64,000 nucleotides of DNA from Panulirus ornatus (GCF_036320965.1 NC_092225.1:56698424-56762423); one strand, 5' to 3'. Counted from the first letter of the stretch, positions 9,036 to 22,483 are shown. Made by a program: numbers and translations. Notes: generated by a model from the letters alone, not told the origin.

Positions 9036-12000
9036 ATATACTGTAGGGAATATTAGCAACATAAAACCACAGTCCGTAAGAATATGTGAACTCACAGAAT
9101 TACATAGCAACATAGACCCCCACACAGACCTAAGGGCCTAACGAGCTGGTCTGGCCTTAACACTACTACAGCAGCAGCAGCAGCAGCAGAACAGCACAGC
9201 ACTGGCATACTGCCATCCCTACACGGCCAAGTTCTCGCGTCCTGGGACGTAACATCAGGTGAACCGACCTAATGATATAATTTCATTAGCAGTAAAAATG
9301 ATCCTCTCAGAATGGCTCACTGTCAAGGAGAGAGTCGGAGGATGACGAAGGCGCACAGTTCACCCCCCTACCCCTAAATGCCACAGGCGATGCGAGAGAG
9401 AAAAACAGAACCTTAATGGATATGATGTCCAGATTCTCTTCGGCCAGAGCCATAAGGATATTCGGTCAGCCTCCGTGATCATTTGATAAAGCTTTCTCAA
9501 CAATATCCGGAGGTAAAAGATCTTCACAATGCCTGTTATTCAAGGTACATTTGTAGAGAATTTATTTTTTCCTAAGCAAGTGCGTTTAGAATTACTTATC
9601 AAAGCGAGTGTTTGAGCAAAGCTCGAGTGTACAATCGGCTAGTAAAACAATCTCAACCCACATCAACAAAGTCACTCGTTTGCACGACAAACAGACATCT
9701 CAGAGGCACAAACACTTCACTGTAATGAAACAAGACACTTCAAAAGAAATTAGCCACAACGTACGAGGACGAGGAACTGAGCCATGGGGAACTCCTTCAC
9801 AAAAACCACAGTCGTGTCCATCATCGTTGGTGTGGTTGTGTCATGTATATGGGGATGTGAGCCTCACTCTCATCTGTTTATGGGCATGGGAGTGTGGCTT
9901 TCAGTACAGATTAAATCCATTTTCCTTACCCTGTTTAATGTGTTGCGAGCGCGGCTTCCACTTGGAAAGGCATAACATGAACTTCTGCCGTCCAAACATC
10001 ATGTCAGTGATCCGGACATGACGATATCAGTCTTCGAAAGACGTGACCAGACTGGAATAAAAGAAAGGCAATCTCAATATCTGCAGCGAAATTAATCCTT
10101 TTAACAATGCCTCGTCAGTCGCACTCAAGTCCCTTTGTGAAAGAATTCCATATCACCAGTAGGTTCTCCTTCCATGAAGAAAGGCATGGAAATACTGAAG
10201 AAGAGAAAATGTATTTGATTTTTCCCCGCATCTCAGCGAGGTAAGATTAGAAGCGCAACCCAGCTGAAGGAAGGAACAAAATACTTGCTCCCGCTTCTGT
10301 TCTTCCTTACAAAAAGTTGTGATATAGGAGGATGGGATTCCACTCCCCTGCTCCCAATCCTCTCAGCCGCCTTCAGCAAAACATTTAACCCCAGAGATAA
10401 ACAATATCAATGAAAATAGGAATTCTTTCTCCGATGATTATTTTCAAAGGGAAATATTTTTCTTCCTCACCACCCTCTATTAGTTTCTTTGAAACAATAA
10501 GTCAAAAATGAATATAACAATAAATAGTTTGCTCAAAAAAAAATCAATGAACGTAATTTACGGGAATTTACAAAACACAACTTTAAGATTTTGAAACAAT
10601 CATAAATCGTTAAGTTCTGCATGAACGTCGAAAAAGGGACGCGAGCTGTGGGTGCATCTTGCAATATCTCGATGGACAGCTATGCTGAGGCGCTGCAATA
10701 GAAAACCACCTGCTCTGTCATCCGCAGTTGCTTGGATCAGACAGGACCCAATGGCACTGGGGAGGTCAAAAGCCTTCTTTATCCAAGGTCACAGCGTCTA
10801 TAAATCAAGGGCTGGATCCAGGCCGTTGTATCTTGTTCTCTTCTGCTGTTTTTTCAAGTCTGCAGCACCGCCATCACTTTACTGGACTCTCTCCAGACAG
10901 ATGTCTACCAGAGATACACGTGAAGTCCCATATCAGCTGTCTGCTCCTCTGCCAGGCGTATGATGTAACAACTCAGACTGCTTGCCACTTCCGTCTGGGT
11001 AGGATGCGTTGGGTTTCTCTCTTCTTAAAGCCAACTGACCGAGGCAAAGCTTCTAAGAGATGAGGTCGTTACTCCCTCACTGTGCCTACCGTACCACCCG
11101 GCAGAACTCTTGCAACGCGCTTGCATATCGGCCACACACTGGTCAGCCATTCCTCTGCTGTAGATACAATGGTGTTCTGAATAGACATGGGCGGCGAGGC
11201 GAGGGGCTGTACCAACACGCAGACCATGTGGATCCAGACGGACGCCAAGGGAGGAGACCTGGACAGCATTTAAGAAGTCCCCCGACTGAGGGTGTCCCTT
11301 CAAGCCAGCGGGTGAAGCCTTCCTCAAGTAAGTCTTGGATTGGTTCGACCTTGTAAAAGCTTGCTCGAGCAAAGCTGAAGGTTGACCAGGCATGGCCGCT
11401 TTAAGTTTCAGCTCTAAGTTCAAGTGGGAGACAAGCTGGATGGAAAAAAAAAACATTCAAGTGTTGCTTTTATCAAGTCTTATATCCAGATTCTATGAAC
11501 GGAAACTGCGTAGCCAAACACACAGGGAATGAGCCACTCCGGCGAAGTGCATTAGCTTTTTATCCTCTCTTATAATCATGATGTTTGTAAACCTCGCGGT
11601 ACAAATAGTACCGATCGATTCAAAATTCCGAAGCTCATAATTCTTATAATACAAGGGCGAAATGAAATGTTAACTTCAACTTTCTGTGAGGATAGTGACT
11701 TGGTCATCACCAGCCAGGAATCCAGCGTTCCAGGAAAACCGAAGCGGCGATAGATAGCATGTTTTCCAGAGGGGGCGCGTCTCTTGGTCCTTCCAGTTCA
11801 AACCCGGCAACCACAAAATTTCTGGAGGTGATTAGTTTTAAACTTTCAGCGATGCCCTTCCACTCGTTTCTCAGAGAGACCATCTCTCACTTCAAAAACT
11901 CTGTTGACGTATAGCTTGTCCGTGAGGAATGGGGATCACTAACGCTACAACGTAATAATACACTTCCACGGGCACAAAAGTCTTCGATTAGAACCGCTTT

Positions 12001-12140
12001 TCTGAGAGTTCATGTTCACTTGCTTTACAAAGGAGTGCATGTCTTTGTTTGAGTTAGGAGTGGAGTGAGAGAGCACCAGGGAATTATTAATGAGACGCTG
12101 TAGTGTGGATATTCTGCTCAATGTGGTGTGCTTATGAGAA
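9033..12140. other. Unique sequence of about 3.1 kb, no gene recognised
   Basis: A (CAG)n tract lies at about 9166-9192. Open frames of about 100-143 codons (9608-10021, 10652-10963, 11025-11456 minus) lack recognisable domains. At about 11,095-11,160 the plus strand reads ATRLHIGHTLVSHSS, faintly like the C-terminal end of LINE RNase H domains, but it is too short and unsupported to annotate. AT-rich stretches (10,400-10,620) carry nothing visible. Confidence 0.5.
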
Positions 12141-12735
12141 ATACTTTGGAACAGTGACGGTTCTGTGGCCATGAGTGAGCACGAGCCCTGTGGCCATAAG
12201 GGCCTCAAAGCCAGTAGAAGTGTGTGGCCATGGTTGATCATGAGCACTGTGGCCACAAGGATCTCAGAACCAGTGAACGTGCGGAGCTATGGCTGATGAT
12301 CAGCAGTGTGGCCATGAGAAGCTCTGGACTAATGAGTGCGGGGCTATGGCTGATCATGAGCAGTGTGGCCATAGGGGGTCTCAGAACCAGTGAAGGTGCG
12401 TAGCCATGGTTATCCATGAGCAGTGTGGCCACGAGAGCCTCGGAACCAGTGTGTGGCCATGGCTGATCATGAGCTGTGTGGCCAGGAGAGCCTCATAACC
12501 GACGAAGGTGTGTGGCCATAGCTGATCATGAGCAGTGTGGCCATGAGAGCCTCAGAACCAGAGTGTGGCCATGGCTGATCATGAGCAGCGTGGCCAGGAG
12601 AGCCTCAGAACAAGAATTTGTGTGGCCATGGCTGATCATGAGCAGTGTGGCCAGAAGGGCCTCAGAACCATTGAAGGAGCGTGGCCACCTGATCACAAGT
12701 GTTGTGGCCACAGCGTCGTGGGTTGTGGCCTGATA
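12140..12735. repeat. Degenerate minisatellite, unit about 50-60 bp
   Basis: About ten copies of a unit built from 'gtggccatggctgatcatga', 'gcagtgtggccat' and 'gagcctcagaaccag'. Spacing varies through small indels. The TGATCA palindrome recurs in most units. Confidence 0.85.
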
Positions 12736-13065
12736 TACTTTCTTCATCAGCAGAAAATGTCCACATCTCCTGGAGCAGATGGTGGAGGCTGAGATTGGTA
12801 ATTAAGGTGGATGGAAGGGTAAGGGAAGGTAGCGAGGCACAGGATGGTAATGAAGTCTGGGATGGGGGTTGTCTCAGCTGAGGAGCCTGGGGTCATCACT
12901 CTATTACCTCAGTCATCACCTTATTACTTTTACTGAATGGACGAAAACCGGGTGACACTTTCTCTTGGGTCTAATCCGGAAAGAGGAGCCCCAGCTCCAA
13001 CATACGCGGTCAATTTCAGATTAGTCATAAATAGATTCTCAGTGCAAGGCCTTGGGTCTTCCCTC

Positions 13066-13069
<4 letters not shown>

Positions 13070-13128
<59 letters not shown>
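13070..13128. repeat. (GA)n microsatellite
   Basis: About 29 GA units. The region 12,736-13,069 before it holds nothing assigned. Confidence 0.95.
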
Positions 13129-13135
<7 letters not shown>

Positions 13136-13258
13136 GCATATTTACAGAGACCAACAACAACATAAACATTAACCCAAGCATGAATATGAAAACGAAAAAC
13201 TGTTACAAAAAAATCTTTGGCAACAAATATTTGTTTTTTCTTTCTCTTTCACTCCAAG

Positions 13259-13259
<1 letters not shown>

Positions 13260-13334
<75 letters not shown>

Positions 13335-13425
13335 TGGTATATGGGTTGGGCCATTCCCCGTCCGTTTCCTTGCGCTACCTTGCTAACACGGGAGGCGACG
13401 ATTAAGTGTAACAAATATAATAATA

Positions 13426-13501
<76 letters not shown>
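13260..13501 (+). mobile_element. LINE 3' tail fragment between two (TA)n tracts
   Basis: (TA)n at 13,260-13,333 and 13,424-13,501 bracket about 90 bp that matches only the end of the LINE 3' UTR: 'gggttgggccattcc', 'gtttccttgcgctacc', stem-loop, then 'gattaagtgtaacaaat'. It is an extreme 5' truncation or deletion product. Confidence 0.8.
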
Positions 13502-13502
<1 letters not shown>

Positions 13503-13816
13503 TTATACAAAACATAAAGCACAATACTAGATCTTGTAGAATTATAGAATTATGAATTATATATATTGTCAAGTTATAAACCTAGACGAGAAATCTGTTT
13601 CATAAAAAAACAGTTGGAGTTTTTAAGTCAAAAATATCTTGTAATACATTACGCTACATTTGGGTACAAAACTACACAGAACCCCTGTAATTCAAAGTTA
13701 TGTATGTAAATAAGTCACAGCATTCACTCAGAAGAGAAAAAAAAGTGGAAGCATCACTATTTTTCATATTTGGCCATCAGAAAAAGTGTTTGTGGGACAT
13801 TATACTGTTACCTTGA

Positions 13817-13829
<13 letters not shown>
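13502..13829. other. AT-rich unique sequence
   Basis: No coding, RNA or repeat feature could be supported. Confidence 0.5.

Positions 13830-13882
<53 letters not shown>
13830..13882. repeat. (CT)n microsatellite
   Basis: CT units preceded by a short (TCTG)n run. Confidence 0.95.
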
Positions 13883-13884
<2 letters not shown>

Positions 13885-15215
13885 GGACACAAACTTCTAC
13901 ACACAGTAGCTTAAAATCAAAACGTGACAGATAATAGTTATACATAAACCAAATGTACATCTTGTGGAGGCGATTTCGCATAATATGCCTACTCCAAGAT
14001 AAGAAAAATAAAATGTAATTCACGCTACAGTGTCTGCGTTTCTACCTAAAAGTTTTTTTTTATTTGAGAAACTAAAAGTGTGGGGATGACTTAGTCATGA
14101 AACTGTGATCACAAGATTATTCTATTTTGCGAAGATTGTCGATATTGTCTAAATGGGTCCAATGCACTGTGAAGAAACTTAATTTTCCTCAGTGATCTAT
14201 GCGAAAAAACACATCCGCTTGACGGAATGAAAACGCTTCGATGGTTCGTCCAGAACACCCCCGTGTTTTGCCGGGAGTTGGAATGGTGGTATGATACAAG
14301 ACAGAATGGATGCGAAGGATCAAAAGGGGAGAAAGGAAGCCCACTAACAAATAACTTTCCCAAGCGACCCCATCACAGCTGCCACATGAGGTCTTGTATC
14401 GGACCTGCAACATGCACCGACCCTTCAACACGTTGATCTGTCAAAGTGACGCAACGAACGAGCGAAACTGCAAATCCACAAGATGAGTCTCAAAGGAACT
14501 TACAAGACCTGGGTAAATGGGGATCCGATTGCGTTCCAGTAGCATCGGATGACCTTGCTATGGACGCGATGGTATTGTTCTCGTATGAAATTTTGAAACG
14601 GGAATGAAATCTAATACTTGGCCAAGTGACCAACTGCACGAAACAGTCTCCTGAATCATTTTTCTTTAAGAAGTGCTGGTGTTAACGATTTCGCTATGAC
14701 GCCTTATGCTACGGGCGTCTGCTCAAAAAAAAGGAAAAAAAAATTATGATGGCTATACTTGAAATTTACCAGGGAAGCTTTAGTAAACCATCTGATGGGG
14801 GATAACTTAGTTTTGTCGACTTGTCGCCTCCACAGACAGCCCGTTCATCGTAAATGGCTAATGTTATCCGCTTCCCCCACTTACCATAAAGTGATAAAGA
14901 AAAATGAATAATGAAACTAGAGAGAAAAAAAGAGAGACAGAAGGAAATGAAAAATAATAATCTTGCTTAAAAAGCAAAAAAGAAAAAAAAAAAAAAAAAA
15001 CACTTTTTTGTTCCTTTCAGAATCAAACGTTTATTCAGCTTCTCTTCAACTTCGGCAACACTGTGCGATGCTGCGTTGTATGACTATTCTAACACCATCT
15101 TACTCATTTCAGGCCAACAGCTTCGAGGCTCTTAAAGATCTACAGTGGTGGGATTCACACCTTTCCTACGTAATAGTTCTTATTCGAGATCTGCTCGAGT
15201 AAAAAAAGTAAAAAC
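13883..15215. other. Unique sequence, no gene recognised
   Basis: Contains an A-rich stretch near 14,920-15,000. No open frame has a recognisable motif. Confidence 0.5.
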
Positions 15216-15275
15216 AATAACTTTGTACAAAGGCAAAGGGGATAAAAGTGAGTGTTCAAACTACAGAGGCATATG
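15216..15275 (+). mobile_element. Short internal fragment of the RTE-like LINE
   Basis: The plus strand reads [17 protein letters not shown], the motif at residues 436-452 of the intact LINE frame, and runs directly into (TA)n at 15,289-15,371. There is no flanking LINE sequence on the left. It is a dead fragment. Confidence 0.85.
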
Positions 15276-15285
15276 TATATGTGTT

Positions 15286-15370
<85 letters not shown>

Positions 15371-15372
<2 letters not shown>

Positions 15373-15560
15373 TATAAGGTGACTAAAAAGGGGAGGGAGC
15401 GGAGGGCTGGAAATCCTCCCTCTCATCTTTAATTTTCCAAAAGAAGGCACAGAGAAGGGGGCCAAGTGAGGATATACCCTGTAAGGCTAAGTCCTCTGTT
15501 CTTGGCGCTACCTCGCTAAAGCCGGAAATGGCGAATAGTATGAAAAAAAAGAAGATATAT
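15371..15560 (+). mobile_element. Short non-autonomous LINE derivative (copy B), 5'-truncated
   Basis: It follows (TA)n and begins at 'ggtgactaaaaaggggaggg'. It continues through 'gggctggaaatcctccctct', 'aggatataccctg' and 'cctctgttcttggcgctacc' to the stem-loop tail and an A-rich end. The extreme 5' part of the family is missing. It is non-coding. Confidence 0.8.
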
Positions 15561-16109
15561 AAAGGTTAGGTGAAGGGTTAATGATCAAAGCGGCTGGACT
15601 ACCTGACATCTTATACCAGTGACAACAAGAAGCAAAACGTTACAGCCACTGTTGTGCATTTCCTACCAGGGTCAACTGTAGCGACAAGTTCGTTTACACC
15701 AACACAATCGAGATGAAGGAAATAGCAAAAATCATACTCACGCACTGATTGTCTCATTTTTTTTTGCGTACGTACGCCATCAATGTGTGTGCGTAACTTG
15801 GCGTTAACTAACAGATTCTGTTTCTCCGTTCATCTGTAGTGCAATCGAGGCAGTTGACGATCGACCCAAATTACATTATGGGTGATGTGGGTGGTTGTGA
15901 TTCGTCGAGAGTGTAAGACCTTAAGTGTCCGCGCCAGGGTCACCCGGTTCGCGAGCCGGTACACTCCGGGCTCTTCCTACAACTCCTACCATCAAAAGCG
16001 TAAATGACTGTAAATAGCAACAGGCGATAAATGAAGTCCTCCATTACTAGTATAACGAAGGGATGACACGCGATGAGCTACAGGGCCCTATACCGAGCAC
16101 AAGATAAAC

Positions 16110-16111
<2 letters not shown>
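15561..16111. other. Unique sequence, no gene recognised
   Basis: A 'ggttcgcgagcc' string near 15,949 only superficially resembles a tRNA B box and has no A box partner. Confidence 0.5.
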
Positions 16112-16146
<35 letters not shown>

Positions 16147-16401
16147 GCATGGGTCGCAGTCATGTTGGTAAAAGCGACCCACATTGATCGGCTCTCGAGG
16201 TGAATCATTCAAACGTCGGAGTATGTTAAACGTCATTTGAATATGATTTTTCATAATCATTCCTTCATTTTACGGTTTTCCTTTTTTTTTTTTTTCCTTT
16301 CAATTTTCTAGGTCGTACCTAGCTAGAACTTAACAATAACATTTCTGAACTTTCGAGGAGGAGATGAAAAACGTGACGAGGATAGAGGATAGATCAGCCG
16401 T

Positions 16402-16491
<90 letters not shown>

Positions 16492-16600
16492 CCAGGAATA
16501 CATTTCCCACACCAGCTTCAACCAGTCTCGTGTGTTCCCTCCCGCCTGGCAGACCCTGGTCGCCACATTTCACTGCCGTATCGGCCGCCTTTCGCACGCT

Positions 16601-16651
<51 letters not shown>
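16112..16651. repeat. (TG)n and two (GA)n microsatellites
   Basis: (TG)n at 16,112-16,143, (GA)n at 16,404-16,489 and (GA)n at 16,603-16,651, with unique sequence between them. Confidence 0.95.
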
Positions 16652-16653
<2 letters not shown>

Positions 16654-16919
16654 GTTTGGCGGCCGACTTTTAATAACCAGTGAAATATCGTTCAAGAAAG
16701 GCCAGGAAACGGTGTCCTTGGGGGGGAATCCACGCGGCTTAATTAATGACCACAACCTGATGATGAGACGTTGTGGGACCCAATCTTATACCGAGGTAAA
16801 TCCAGGTGTTAAGGGTGAGGGTGAGGGGGAGGTCGTTATGGTCGTGAGTGGCAGGACGGTGGCGGTAATGAGTGGCGAAGTAGGAAGACAGCAAGTGACA
16901 GAGTGTCCAATGTGACAGT

Positions 16920-17580
16920 AAGGGTGTATGGGACGGTAGGTAGAGTCCTGAGGGACAGTGAGGGTATGGGAGGGCAGGGTCTTGAGTGACAGTAAGGGTA
17001 TGGGAGGGCAGGGTCTTGAGCGACAGTAAGGGTATGGGAGGGCAGGGTCTTGAGTGACAGTAAGGGTATGGGAGGGCAGGGTCTTGAGTGACAGTAAGGG
17101 TATGGGAGGGCAGGGTCTTGAGCGACAGTAAGGGTATGGGACGGCAGGGTCTTGAGTGACAGTAAGGGTATGGGAGGGCAGGGTCTTGAGTGACAGTAAG
17201 GGTATGGGAGGGCAGGGTCTTGAGTGACAGTAAGGGTATGGGAGGGCAGGGTCTTGAGTGACAGTAAGGGTATGGGAGGGCAGGGTCTTGAGTGACAGTA
17301 AGGGTATGGGAGGGCAGGGTCTTGAGTGACAGTAAGGGTATGGGAGGGCAGGGTCTTGAGTGACAGTAAGGGTATGGGACGGCAGGGTCTTGATTGACAG
17401 TAAGGGTATGGGACGGCAGGGTCTTGAGTGACAGTAAGGGAATGGGAGGGCAGGGTCTTGAGTGACAGTAAGGGTACTGGACGGCAGGGTCTTGAGCGAC
17501 AGTAAGGGTATGGGAGGGCAGGGTCTCGAGTGACAATAGGGGTGTATGGGACGGTCGACTCCCGAGGGCCAGTGAGGATA
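16920..17580. repeat. 34 bp minisatellite, about 17-18 copies
   Basis: The unit contains 'gggtcttgagtgacagtaag' and 'ggtatgggagggca'. Copies are nearly identical in the centre and decay at the right edge. Because 34 is not a multiple of three, the long minus-strand Pro/Thr-rich open frames rotate through the repeat and are not evidence of a gene. Confidence 0.95.
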
Positions 17581-19689
17581 TAGGACGGCAGGGGTCTTGA
17601 CTGATCGTCCGAGTCTTGTTAGTACATGGGACGTCGGGACCTTGAGTGACAGGGATGTGATAAACACTACGCGTGAGAGCCTGGAAAGGACGACGGACCT
17701 CGGGGGTGTCACATTACGTACCATACATTACCCAGTTCGTAGGTCTACCCGGACTCCCATCTCGTCATAGAGGAGGTGTAATGGGCGAACCAGATATCAA
17801 CCAAAAGGAGTTAAGGACACACTGGGTGACGACTCTATGATACATGAAGGAAGACCACTAATAATGTTTACTGGTTCGCAGAGGATACCCAGACATGGCG
17901 GCGATCCTTAATCTAATTTTCCACTTAAAATTTAAGCATTATCCTTGCTTCATCCTCTGGTTGGCTCGTCATTCGGTAGTCCACATGGCGCAATCATGTA
18001 TGCACTTGATCACGAAGTCTGCAGACACACGAGCCGATGCAAAATCAATAATTCCAATTCATGACGTCTTGAAAATGATAAATACCACTGTCCTTTCATG
18101 CCGCGCGAAGCTAAAAGATGAGCAGTTAGATAGCTTGTCTAACTGCCGTATCCCCTGAGACTGTGTGTATCGTTCTATTATGTTCTTTATCTACAAAAAA
18201 TCTAGTAAATCAGGTTTATGTTTGTATCATCAAATGTTTAACTTCTGTTCCCTTCCAAGTCGATCACTGACAGTCCACAGGGCAGTACCTAGTCACACTT
18301 GACGCATCAGTCGACTACTCACGCTCAACACAATGGCTGATCTCTCTTCCATTCGACGTGGTGATACAAAACCAGGAGGCGGATACACAGGCGATTATCC
18401 TCATCCCTACAGACAGCGTCAGGATGGTGCTTCGGCTACACGAAAGGTTCCTCAAGGGGGAGGTGGCAGATATAGAGACTGAGTGTAGCGCTGCTAAACG
18501 AGAGGTAAAGCATTACCATAAGAAGTGTGGTGGTGGAAGTACAGGGCAAACGTGAAGGTTGAGGAACACACGGTCGTGTGAGTACGTACGGCGGGTAAGG
18601 TCATACAGACCCTGAGAGACACGTCTCTTCCAAACTGCTCCGAGAACACATCATCATGACTCAATACACTGCGACGGTTTATCTCACATTAGGACTCGGT
18701 ACACTGCTAAGGTTCATTTCGGGGCGACGCCAAAAGGACAATGGGCCTCGAGGACTGTTGCCAACCTCTTCAGCCAGGAGACACCAGTGAGGAAGACGAG
18801 GCACAAGGACGACGGTGATGCTTTCCCTAAAGAGCTGACATGCGAAGGTGTGTTTTACCATCACCTCGTGGACTTGCGGTGAACTTTCTTCCGAACGTGA
18901 TGAATGCACTGGGTTTTTTTTATACCTATTTTCCTCCGTGGATCATTCTCCTTGAAACTAACCTGTCTGACAAAACGGGAAGCGTTAACTAGAAATAGAT
19001 ATTTAGATGGAGAAACCGATAGATACACAGATACTTATACACATAAACAGATACAGAGATAAGTGGCCAGAGAGTGACAGATAGACAGATAGAAATATGA
19101 ATAGATAATTGTGAATAAGAAAATACATAAAGGGGGATATAGACCCACAGAAACTCAGTCAAGTAGATATAACATGAAGAGACAGATGGATAGAACATAC
19201 GTTCTTCACTATGTACAAATCAGAAGACAGGTGCACGAACCACAGGTGTAATCGCTACACAAAGCAGCAGTCAGGTATATGAGCCTCAATCGTCACCATA
19301 AGACAGGTACAAGAACACCAGATGTAATAACTAGACACAAACCAACAGACAGTTATATGAACCTCAGGTTAATCAAACCTGTCTACCAGAATGAACGTAT
19401 ATCCTGCAATGACTACAAATCCCAAGACCTTCCTGGCTTTACAATCAACGTATGACAAGTCATCCTTGAGAAAAAGAAGAAAATATCAAGTTTTCCTTGC
19501 GACTGTCATGTGTTCTGCGGTGCAGAGGTGGCGGGGAACACAAGCAAATGCTTTAGGATGCCTAAGTAAACTACAGAAGGGCTTGGGTATAGATAGGAGG
19601 AAAGAAAACGGGCTATGCCATTCATGAAAGAGGAGGTAAGTGCAAGGTACAAAGAAATATTACGTGTATGTTGGTGAGGAGACGGATGG
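17581..19689. other. Unique sequence with a GATA-rich patch
   Basis: About 18,995-19,200 is enriched in diverged 'gatagata/acagata' strings. The rest is unassigned. Open frames of up to 87 codons (for example 17,895-18,158) show no known motif. Confidence 0.5.
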
Positions 19690-19788
19690 TGTGTGTGTGT
19701 GTGTGTGTGTGGACACGAAAAAAGGCAATGATGATGTTGTTTGCGTTGGTGAAATGATAGAAGAGGGATGTTGGAGAGGATACAGATA

Positions 19789-19820
<32 letters not shown>

Positions 19821-19876
19821 TGGAGAGGCGTTAGAAGTCATATATGTTGGTGAGCAGAAGTGGGTAACAAGGCACA

Positions 19877-19930
<54 letters not shown>
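19690..19930. repeat. Three (GT)n tracts with a duplicated spacer
   Basis: GT tracts at about 19,690-19,711, 19,790-19,820 and 19,878-19,930. Each is preceded by related sequence ('tgttggtgag', 'tgttggagag', 'tgttggtgag'), suggesting an old tandem duplication carrying the microsatellite. Confidence 0.8.
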
Positions 19931-19931
<1 letters not shown>

Positions 19932-20408
19932 CAGGACAGAAGAGACTCCGTGTGCTTCGGAGGGGAGACATGGCTTAAGTTAATGACGGGGAAGATAAAG
20001 CATATGATGTGATTATGATACGAAAGACAGAGCACACTACATCTGTGTCAGTCCAGGGAGTTCAAGAGGGAATATAGACACTAAACATAACGAGTGAAAA
20101 CCAAAAATAACCTGTGGGAAGATACAAAAAACATAGAAGAAAAATCGTGGCAGATTACACGTCCACAAGCATTGTATTTTGGAGCGAACGACGAACGTAA
20201 GAGCCTATCGCAATGATGGGACACGAGTGTCGTACTGGAGGGAGGCTGTGACTTGCATCCTGGGGCGTTCACTATAGAACTCGGCGGAGAAATCGATGAC
20301 ATTGTTTATTTTCACGAATATGGGAGGCAGAGGAACTTTTCTACTTGGGCAGCTTCCACTCCCCAGGACGTGGAGTCGTCTCTGTCTTTATTATCTCACG
20401 AACGGTCG

Positions 20409-20410
<2 letters not shown>

Positions 20411-20476
<66 letters not shown>

Positions 20477-20604
20477 TAGGGAAGGAACGTCTCTCAAACA
20501 CACACACACACAGTTCAAGTCAATCCTCTGTGTGTTGTGTATCGTTCGTCCCTTCATACAGAAGCGAGTGTTTTTGCCCTTCTCTCTCCCTCCCTCTCCA
20601 GCAC

Positions 20605-20677
<73 letters not shown>

Positions 20678-20689
20678 GACAACGACCCC

Positions 20690-20756
<67 letters not shown>

Positions 20757-20792
20757 CTTGAGCGGCCCAATAACTCTCTCTCTCTCTCTCTC
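20411..20792. repeat. Alternating (GA)n/(CT)n/(GA)n/(CT)n cluster
   Basis: (GA)n 20,411-20,474, (CT)n about 20,610-20,676, (GA)n about 20,692-20,755 and (CT)n 20,774-20,792. The middle pair forms an inverted repeat with a loop of about 17 bp. Ser/Leu and Arg/Glu peptides from this stretch are repeat artefacts. Confidence 0.95.
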
Positions 20793-20958
20793 CACCAGAG
20801 CACCAGGAACAACGGGACATGTATAATTTTGCGCCCTGTAGGTAGGAAAAAACCCTCGCCTGCTCTTACGCTTTATGAATATTCAACTGTACAATTTGAA
20901 TAATAAAAACATACACTTGCGGTTGTGGCCTCGTGCTGAGGTTTTCCTGTTTCTCTTT

Positions 20959-21088
<130 letters not shown>

Positions 21089-21124
21089 CAAGGAAACCAC
21101 GCAAGTGATGTCAAGTGTGGGTGG

Positions 21125-21930
21125 CTAGAGTGTTGCAAACCTGTGACCTGATGAGGTACGCTTACAACATGTGACCTGATGTTGTACGGTCACAACCCGT
21201 GACCTGATGCTGCACGGTCACAACATGTGACCTGACGAGGTACACTTACAACCTGCGACCTGATGTTGTATGGTCACAACAGGCGACCTGATGTTATACA
21301 GTCACTCCATGTGACTTGCCGAGGTATGGTCACAACCTGTGACCTGATGCTGCAGGGCCACAACATGTGACCTGACGAGGTACAGTCACAACCTGTTGCC
21401 TGATGCTGCACGGCCACACCATGTGACCTAACGAGGTACGCTTACAACCTGTGACCTGATGTTGTATGGTCACAACATGTGACCTGATGTCATACGGTAA
21501 CTCCATGTGACTTACCGAGGTATGGTTACAACCTGTGACCTGATGCTGCACGGCCACACCATGTGACCTGACGAGCTATGGTCACAACCTGTGACCTGAT
21601 GCGGTAAGGTCATAACTTGTGACCTGATGAGGTACGCTTACAACCTGTGACCTTATGTTGTATGGTCACAACAAGTGACCTGATGCTGCATGGTCACAAC
21701 ATGTGACCTGTTGAGGTACGGTTACAACCTGTGACCTGATGTTGTATGGTCACAACATGTGACCTGATGTCATACGGTCACTCCATGTGACTTGCCGAGG
21801 TATGTTCACAACCTGTGACCTGATGCTGCACGGCCACACCATGTGACCTGACGAGCTATGGTCACAACCTGTGACCTGATGCTGTAAGGTCACAACATGT
21901 GACCTGATGATGGAAGGTCAGAACTTTTGA
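21125..21930. repeat. 28 bp minisatellite, about 28-29 copies
   Basis: The core is GGTCACAACATGTGACC followed by 'tgatgttgtat', with variants such as 'gctgcac' and 'gaggtacgct'. The unit contains two overlapping dyads: GGTCAC/GTGACC and ACAACA/TGTTGT. There is no convincing coding content. Confidence 0.9.
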
Positions 21931-22324
21931 AGTGAAGAAGCAGTGTAACGTCCTACATGACCCAGTACTACAAGGTCCTGACCTCTGACCTGATACTTCG
22001 GGGTCACAGCTTCCCTGTGGTAGGGTGAAGGCTCTCAGCCCTTACGAGGTAAGGGCTGGGCCCTGAACCCTACCCTTAGCAAGACCACATCGCAGCCTGC
22101 ATTAGATGGAACACATACGAAAAAAAACCTAAACCTATAGTGCTAGACGGGTCCCAGATGGTGATGGACGGGCTGGAGTGAGTGCTGGGAGACAGGAGAA
22201 GCACTGGACGGTCAGTCTGTCAACTCAACCTGTCACTATTTACCAATAACAAGGTGACAGGGGACGAGGCTTGATAATCTGTCAGTACCTGTCTGTACAG
22301 AATATGGAATATGTGATTTCTCGT
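21931..22324. other. Unique sequence, no gene recognised
   Basis: A dyad around 'agcccttacgaggtaagggct' (about 22,037-22,057) is the only structure noticed. Confidence 0.5.
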
Positions 22325-22483
22325 TCTCGAGGTATGCTAGGCACCTCCCGTCACGCAGGCATCGGCCGCCAGGGGCCACACCTGCACTGGTTCGAATCTT
22401 AGTCCAGCAGCCGGCCCACAGTCCACCCAGCCGTTCATCTTTCCATAGAGACTGGGCGATAGAATGGGTACCTTGCATAGGCT

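Noticed and set aside
7908..9125. 405-codon minus-strand open frame
   Set aside because: It is antisense to two LINE 3' ends and runs through their UTRs and (TA)n; no independent domain.
11095..11165. RNase H-like LINE segment (ATRLHIGHTLVSHSS)
   Set aside because: Too short, with a stop just upstream and no RT or catalytic RNase H motifs around it.
17895..18158. 87-codon open frame as a possible host exon
   Set aside because: No recognisable motif, no clear splice context, and length within chance expectation.
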